A stretch of 17,117 nt of DNA from an uncultured Verrucomicrobiota bacterium (GTDB lineage Bacteria; Verrucomicrobiota; Kiritimatiellia; RFP12; UBA1067): the NCBI GenBank assembly GCA_946628745.1, contig CAMOXA010000010.1:1-17117 (forward strand). The letters run 5' to 3'. A model generated the notes under the pieces. The model did no database searches and had not been told where the DNA came from. It saw nothing but the letters and a program-made list of their open reading frames with translations. A program made the translations under genes and the position numbers. Below, piece after piece: positions 12,348-17,117 of this stretch (positions are counted from its first letter, which is position 1; every line of letters starts with the position of its first letter).

Positions 12348-14324
12348 ATGGCGAAAAAGGTATCATATCGCAGGGAGTTCTTCGACAGGGAATACACGGC
12401 CAAAGAAGCGTACGGCCGCGCATGGTGGTTCGCCCGCAAGTACAAGGCGAGGATCATCCTCGGCATAATATGCGGAATGCTGACGGCGGGTACGCTCGTG
12501 CCGTTTTTCCAGATAATCCAGCCCACGCTCTCCAAGGTCGAAAGCCGTCAGGCGGCGCCTGCCGCCGAAGCGTCCGCCGCCGAAGCGCCGGGCGCCGGGA
12601 CGTCCGCCGAAGCGTCCGCCGCGCCGGGCGGGACCGCCGCGGACAAAGCGGGTCGGAAGGCCAAGGGGCTGGAGAAGGAGTACGGCAAGTTCAAGAAGTG
12701 GGCCGCGAAGTTCGGCGTGCAAATGCAAGACGAAGACGACGCTCTCGGGATGCCGCTTCTGCTCGCGATAATAATCGCCGTGCCGCTCGTGGCGCTTTTG
12801 AGATGCCTCCTCGTCTTTCTGAACCACTACTGCCTCGCGTGGGCCGGAATGCGCACTGTAAGGGATATCAGATGCGCGATGTTCAAGCATGTGCAGGCCC
12901 AGTCGATGCAGTTCCACGGCAGAATCGACGTCGGCCAGCTCATGTCGCGGTGTACGTCCGACCCGCATCAGGTGCAGCTCGTCATACAGCACGTTTTGCA
13001 GGAGCTGGCGCAGGCGCCGTTCGAGATCGCCGTTTCGGTCGGCTTCATAATATGGTCCGCCGTGAAGAACAACATGCTGCCGACGCTCGGTATAATCGTC
13101 ATAGGCTTCCCGATGTTCATGGTACCTGTCGTATTTCTTTCAAAGCGCATCCGCAAATGGAGCAAGAAGGCGCTTGAGCGTTTTTCTGTCGTCGGCAGCC
13201 GCATACACGAGATACTGACCTGCATCAAGGTGATAAAGGCTTACCACACCGAAGACATCGAGAACGAAAAGTACGAGAGCGCCAACAACCAGACGCTCAA
13301 AGCGACGTTGAGATCGCTGCGCTGGGGGCTGCTTGTCGGGCCGGCGGTCGAGACGGTCGGCATCTTTCTCATATGCGGTTTTGTCGTATGGTGCTTCTTC
13401 ACCGGCGTCAAGCTGTCGATGATCATCCCGATGCTCGCTCCGCTGCTGCTCATATACCGCCCGTTGAAGCAGCTGTCGAAACTCCAGGTGCAGATCGAAC
13501 AGGGCCGCGCGGCGCTGGCGCGAATCTGGTCGATAATGGATGTCGACATGGAACTCGCCGACGACAGGTCGGCGAAGGCGAAAATGTCGTTCGACGGCAA
13601 GGTCGTTTTCGAGAATGTCAGCTTCAGGTACGACACAGCCGAGCGCGACGCCGTGCATTGCGCCAGCTTCGAGATGCCGCGCGGCAGCGTCGTGGCGGTC
13701 GTCGGCGGCACCGGCAGCGGGAAGTCGACAATGGGCTCTCTGCTCGCGCGCTTCTTCGACCCGAAGTCCGGCCGCATAACGATGGACGGCGTCGACCTGA
13801 GAAACATCCGCATCGCCGATCTGCGCCGGCTGGTGGGCTCCGTTCAGCAGGAGACGCTGCTGTTCAACGACACGATCGAGGCCAACATCCGCTACGGCAG
13901 CCCCGGCGCCACGCACGAGGACGTTGTCGCGGCGGCGAAAATGGCGAACGCCCACGACTTCATAATGTCCCAGCCCGAAGGCTATTCGCGGCTTGTCGGC
14001 GAGAAGGGATTCGCTCTCTCGGGCGGCGAGCGCCAGCGCGTCGCGATAGCGCGCGCGATATTGCGAAATCCGCCGATACTCATACTCGACGAGGCCACGA
14101 GCGCTCTCGACACTGTCACCGAGCGTCTCGTCCAGGACGCGATCGACAATCTCATGAAAGATCGCACCACGTTCGCGATCGCCCACCGCCTGTCGACGAT
14201 ACGCAATGCGGATATGATACTCGTGATGCGCGACGGCGAGATAGTCGAGCGCGGAACGCACGAAGAACTTTATGCGGCAAACGGCGTCTACCGCAAACTC
14301 TGCGACATGCAGCACCAGACTTGA
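12348..14324 (+). CDS. MsbA-like ABC exporter half-transporter with large first external loop
   Basis: A 658-residue type IV ABC exporter with fused membrane and nucleotide-binding domains, similar to MsbA/lipid and multidrug exporters, acting as a homodimer in the inner membrane. Seen: TM1 around residues 34-55, then an unusual hydrophilic stretch about 62-130 rich in Ala, Glu and Pro with a basic/amphipathic end, before TM2 around 135-155. Further helices run to about 370. The nucleotide-binding domain has Walker A GGTGSGKST (453-461, K459), Q-loop region VGSVQQETLLF, signature LSGGERQR (from 557), Walker B ILILDEATSALD (D581, E582) and switch AHRLS. All motifs are intact, so it should be an active ATPase. 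The extra loop would lie in the periplasm. Start at ATG 12348 was preferred to the TTG at 12339, which overlaps the promoter. The secreted VIT protein gene begins 19 bases after its stop. Substrate unknown. Confidence 0.9.
   Translation: MAKKVSYRREFFDREYTAKEAYGRAWWFARKYKARIILGIICGMLTAGTLVPFFQIIQPTLSKVESRQAAPAAEASAAEAPGAGTSAEASAAPGGTAADKAGRKAKGLEKEYGKFKKWAAKFGVQMQDEDDALGMPLLLAIIIAVPLVALLRCLLVFLNHYCLAWAGMRTVRDIRCAMFKHVQAQSMQFHGRIDVGQLMSRCTSDPHQVQLVIQHVLQELAQAPFEIAVSVGFIIWSAVKNNMLPTLGIIVIGFPMFMVPVVFLSKRIRKWSKKALERFSVVGSRIHEILTCIKVIKAYHTEDIENEKYESANNQTLKATLRSLRWGLLVGPAVETVGIFLICGFVVWCFFTGVKLSMIIPMLAPLLLIYRPLKQLSKLQVQIEQGRAALARIWSIMDVDMELADDRSAKAKMSFDGKVVFENVSFRYDTAERDAVHCASFEMPRGSVVAVVGGTGSGKSTMGSLLARFFDPKSGRITMDGVDLRNIRIADLRRLVGSVQQETLLFNDTIEANIRYGSPGATHEDVVAAAKMANAHDFIMSQPEGYSRLVGEKGFALSGGERQRVAIARAILRNPPILILDEATSALDTVTERLVQDAIDNLMKDRTTFAIAHRLSTIRNADMILVMRDGEIVERGTHEELYAANGVYRKLCDMQHQT
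12562..12622 (+). repeat. In-frame 19-bp direct repeat inside the ABC exporter loop
   Basis: CCGCCGAAGCGTCCGCCGC occurs identically at 12562-12580 and 12604-12622, 42 bases (14 codons) apart and in the same frame. It encodes an Ala/Glu/Ser-rich low-complexity part of the first periplasmic loop. This looks like replication-slippage or duplication growth of a spacer. Confidence 0.8.
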
Positions 14325-14331
14325 CGCCAGC

Positions 14332-14346
14332 AGGAGGACAGACATG
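14332..14346 (+). promoter_or_regulatory. Shine-Dalgarno fixing the VIT-protein start
   Basis: AGGAGG (14332-14337) lies six bases before ATG 14344. This near-perfect site decides the start over an upstream in-frame ATG at 14272 inside the ABC gene. No promoter-like box is visible in the 19-base gap, so the gene is probably co-transcribed with the exporter. Confidence 0.8.
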
Positions 14347-17103
14347 ACATTACGAGCACGAGTCGTTTCGAAGGCATTTGCATTCATTGGTCTCGCCGCC
14401 AGGGCCGCGGTTCCGGCGCCGGCCGTGCCGCCGCCTGTCGTGCCGCCGCCGGCGGTCCGCGTCGCGGACTTGCGCTCGGGCGAAAAGCCGGTCGACGTCG
14501 CGAAGACCGATCGCGTCGTCGAAGAGAACGCCTTTTTCGTCCGCACGAGAACGTCGTTCGTCTTCACGAATCCGAACGCGCGCCAGATGGCGGGCGAGTT
14601 CGAGTTCCCGATTCCAGACGGCGCGTCCGTCTGCGGCTATTCTCTCGAAGTGAACGGCGAGATGGTGCCGGGCGTCGTCTGCGGCAAGGAGAAAGCGCGC
14701 GCAGCCTTCGAGAACGAAACCAGAAAGGGAGTCGACCCCGGGCTCGTCGAGCAGGTGAAGGGCAACGTCTGGAAGACGCGCATATTCCCGCTCGCGCCCA
14801 ATACGCCGCGCAGGGCCGAGGTCGAGTATGTCGCGCCGAAAGATCCGGACGCGGCCGCGGCGACGGCGACCGTGTACGAGCGTGATGGCGGCGACGTCTT
14901 CGCGGCCTCTGCGTCCGGTCCGGCGGGCGGACGCGAGACGATCGCGCAGAAAATCGCCGCGTTCGAAAAGGGCACGATAATCTGGGACGCGAGCTTGAGC
15001 GCGAAGCCGTTCGCCGCGGCGTGGCGCAAGAAGCTGGAGTCGCTCCCCGAGAAGGGCGAATGGGCGCTTGTCGTGTTCTGCAACAGTTCGACGGGTTACG
15101 CCAAGGTCTTCGGTTTCACGAAGGAGTCGCTGCTGAAGCGGATAGACGAGATCGTGTATGACGGCGGCACGGATATCGCCGACGCGCTGCGATTCCTCTC
15201 GAATACGGCGGACTTCCCGACGCCGGCTCTTCTTTTCACGGACGAGATTGACACCCTTGGTCTCGAGGAGCCCAAATACGAGGAGACGGCCGGTGTGACG
15301 GTGGCGAGCCGCGATGACGCGCCGGCGCGCACGGTCGAGGTCAGAAAGCTCAAGGCGGGCGAGACGCCGCCGGAAGGCGCGACGGTGAAAGAAAGCCGTC
15401 TGCTCGCGACGGTGTGGGCCGCGCGGCGCATGCAGGACCTCGCCTCGCAGTCCGCTTCGCGCGGGGACGAGTTCCTCGCGCTCGGGCGAAAGTACGGCGT
15501 CGCCGGCCCCGGGCTCTCGCTAATCGTCCTGGAGCGCTTGGAGCAGTGGCTGGAACACAAGATCGAACCGCCCGCGAATCTCGCCATACATGACGAATGG
15601 GTCCGGCGGCGCGCGGCCGAGGACGACCCGATCGCCGCGAAAAAGGCCAAGGCCGAACACGAGCAGCAGCTCCTCAAGTACTGGGAGGAGCGCGTCAAAT
15701 GGTGGAACGACCCGAAGCCAAAGAAGGCGACGCCGAAGAGCGGACTCTTCGATACGCAACTCGCCGAGGCCCCCCGTGAAGAAGCCGATGGACATACGCG
15801 TACGGCGCTCGCCGGTGTGAGATATCTCGCCAGGGCTTCTGCAGCGGGTGCCGTAGCCGTAGACGTCAGCGAGGAGTCGGCTGACATGGAGCCTCCGCCC
15901 GAGTCGGTGGACGAGGCGCCGGTCGTCATGATGTCGGCGGGCTTCGCCCATGGCGGCGTGGCGGTCGAGAGAAGCGCGAGCGGGTCGAAGGCCAAGTCGC
16001 GCGGCGAGGCAGGGTCCGGTGCGGCGCCGACAGTAACGCTCAAGGCTTGGGATCCGCAGGCACCGTACCTTGACGCACTCAAGGCCGTAGGAAAAAGCGG
16101 CGCGTACAAGGCGTATCTCAAAGAGCGCGAGACGCACGGCTCGTCGCCGGCGTTCTATCTTGATTGCGCCGGCTGGTTCTACAAGGCAGGCTTGACATGC
16201 GAGGCCGATCGCATACTCACGAACCTCGCCGAGTTCAAGCTCGAGGACGCGGCGCTCTGGCGGTCGATGGGCTGGCGGGCGCGCGAGGCCGGGAGCTACG
16301 AGCTCGCTGTGCTTGCGTTCCGCAAGGTCCTGGCGATGCGCGGCGAAGAGGCGCAAAGCCGCCGCGATCTCGCGCTCGTATTGATGGAACAGGCCAAGGA
16401 GTGCCTCTGCGACGGAGATTGGGAGCGCGCACGAGTGGCCGACGAGCAGGCGATATCCCTTAGGAACTGCTACGACCCGCAAGACACGCCCGAAAACCGC
16501 TTGAAGTCGAGACTTGAATTCGCCCGCACCCGTCTTGAAGAGGCGATGCGCCTTTTTGCGGATGCCGCGTTCAACACGAGCGCACGCCGCAGCGGGAGAC
16601 GCGGCAACGACTTTCAGGTCTCGGTCGTCGCGCTCGAAGAGCTGAACGGGCTCGTCTCGTGGGTGAACGACGTCAAGTGGCCCGACGGCGTGAAGCCCGC
16701 CGTCCCGGAGTTCGACGCCGCCTACCGCCGCGACCTGCCCATGAAGCTCAGAATAGTCATGAGCTGGGACGCGGACGAGACGGATATCGACTTGCACGTT
16801 CTTGAGCCGAACGGCGAAGAGGCGTACTACAGCCACCGCCGCACCGCAGAAGGTGGCTTCGTCTCGGAAGACGTCACTACCGGCTACGGACCCGAGGAGT
16901 ACCTGAAGAAAGAGCTTGAAAGCGGCACTTACCGGGTTCTTTCCAACTACTTCGCCTCGCACCAAAGCGCACTCACCGGCGCGACGGTGGTGACGGCTAC
17001 CGTCTACACCGATTGGGGCACGTCCGCCGAGAGACGCCAGGTGCTGACGCTCAGGCTCGACAAGCCCAAATCCAAGCATCTCATCGGCGAAGTGAAGTTG
17101 TGA
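14344..17103 (+). CDS. Secreted VIT-VWA-TPR-DUF2135 multidomain protein
   Basis: A 919-residue protein with no assigned enzyme activity. Seen in order: a weak signal peptide (basic MTLRARVVSK, hydrophobic AFAFIGLA) followed by a Pro-rich linker 24-37; a VIT-like domain about 40-170 (TSFVFTNPNARQMAGEFEFPIP, KEKARAAFE, TRIFPLAPNTPRRAEVEY); a VWA-like domain about 205-345 with apparent MIDAS residues DASLS (215-219), GGTD and LLFTDEID; a charged region with LKYWEERVKWWNDPKPKK and low complexity; a helical TPR-like region about 569-740; and a C-terminal DUF2135/YfaP-type domain about 798-905 (SWDADETDIDLHVLEPNGEEAYY, GYGPEEYL, as separate pieces). VIT-VWA proteins bind other proteins through metal, and DUF2135 proteins such as YfaP occur beside bacterial alpha-2-macroglobulins. 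An envelope-located binding or assembly role is therefore inferred. The C-terminus is complete; the window ends 14 bases later. Confidence 0.82.
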   Translation: MTLRARVVSKAFAFIGLAARAAVPAPAVPPPVVPPPAVRVADLRSGEKPVDVAKTDRVVEENAFFVRTRTSFVFTNPNARQMAGEFEFPIPDGASVCGYSLEVNGEMVPGVVCGKEKARAAFENETRKGVDPGLVEQVKGNVWKTRIFPLAPNTPRRAEVEYVAPKDPDAAAATATVYERDGGDVFAASASGPAGGRETIAQKIAAFEKGTIIWDASLSAKPFAAAWRKKLESLPEKGEWALVVFCNSSTGYAKVFGFTKESLLKRIDEIVYDGGTDIADALRFLSNTADFPTPALLFTDEIDTLGLEEPKYEETAGVTVASRDDAPARTVEVRKLKAGETPPEGATVKESRLLATVWAARRMQDLASQSASRGDEFLALGRKYGVAGPGLSLIVLERLEQWLEHKIEPPANLAIHDEWVRRRAAEDDPIAAKKAKAEHEQQLLKYWEERVKWWNDPKPKKATPKSGLFDTQLAEAPREEADGHTRTALAGVRYLARASAAGAVAVDVSEESADMEPPPESVDEAPVVMMSAGFAHGGVAVERSASGSKAKSRGEAGSGAAPTVTLKAWDPQAPYLDALKAVGKSGAYKAYLKERETHGSSPAFYLDCAGWFYKAGLTCEADRILTNLAEFKLEDAALWRSMGWRAREAGSYELAVLAFRKVLAMRGEEAQSRRDLALVLMEQAKECLCDGDWERARVADEQAISLRNCYDPQDTPENRLKSRLEFARTRLEEAMRLFADAAFNTSARRSGRRGNDFQVSVVALEELNGLVSWVNDVKWPDGVKPAVPEFDAAYRRDLPMKLRIVMSWDADETDIDLHVLEPNGEEAYYSHRRTAEGGFVSEDVTTGYGPEEYLKKELESGTYRVLSNYFASHQSALTGATVVTATVYTDWGTSAERRQVLTLRLDKPKSKHLIGEVKL

Positions 17104-17117
17104 GAAATCAATACGCC

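Noticed and set aside
13091..13096. Perfect TATAAT inside the ABC exporter gene
   Set aside because: It encodes part of a hydrophobic GIIVIG stretch, lacks a TGn extension and is not followed by a gene start.

Overview
The window is a GC-rich chromosomal stretch (GC judged by eye) in which every convincing gene lies on the + strand. The gene content suggests a Gram-negative bacterium of the PVC group, possibly a gut or anoxic Kiritimatiellota/Verrucomicrobiota relative. Pointers are a Tat-exported Gfo/Idh/MocA oxidoreductase, secreted plant-polysaccharide enzymes, a DUF3127 protein with an SSB-like tail, and an MsbA-type exporter. This placement is an inference from gene families, not from a marker gene. 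I saw no rRNA, tRNA, CRISPR array, insertion sequence or phage gene.

Layout. (1) 53-1225: a secreted GH105 unsaturated glycuronyl hydrolase. (2) 1259-3687: a tight operon of a YggS/PLPBP protein, a small SemiSWEET/PQ-loop-like membrane protein, and one uninterrupted reading frame that fuses an RdgB/HAM1 nucleotide pyrophosphatase to a UbiA-type prenyltransferase. It ends at a hairpin terminator. (3) 3805-10851: a carbohydrate operon of a very large multidomain GH3 glycosidase, a Tat-exported Gfo/Idh/MocA oxidoreductase, and a Sec-exported sugar isomerase/epimerase-like TIM barrel with a C-terminal F5/8C-like domain. (4) 10852-11064: the only sizeable intergenic region, about 210 bases, holding a terminator, a doubtful 45-codon ORF, two GC palindromes and a promoter. 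(5) 11065-12321: a DUF3127 protein and PrmC. (6) 12348-17103: an MsbA-like ABC exporter followed by a secreted VIT-VWA-TPR-DUF2135 protein.

How they work together. The three genes of the GH3 operon all carry export signals, and with the GH105 enzyme they look like a periplasmic or extracellular glycan-breakdown set. The oxidoreductase plus TIM-barrel pair resembles enzyme pairs that cleave glycosides by oxidation at C3 followed by elimination, so a periplasmic version of that chemistry is the most interesting hypothesis here.

Regulation. Five perfect TATAAT boxes precede transcription units. Four carry an extended -10 (TGn) and no good -35. The fifth has no TGn but a good -35 at exactly 17 bp. 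Three of the five lie only 6-8 bases before the start codon with no Shine-Dalgarno, which predicts leaderless mRNAs for the GH105, yggS and ABC exporter genes. The GH3 and DUF3127 promoters have normal leaders with Shine-Dalgarno sites, and both overlap inverted repeats that could be operators.
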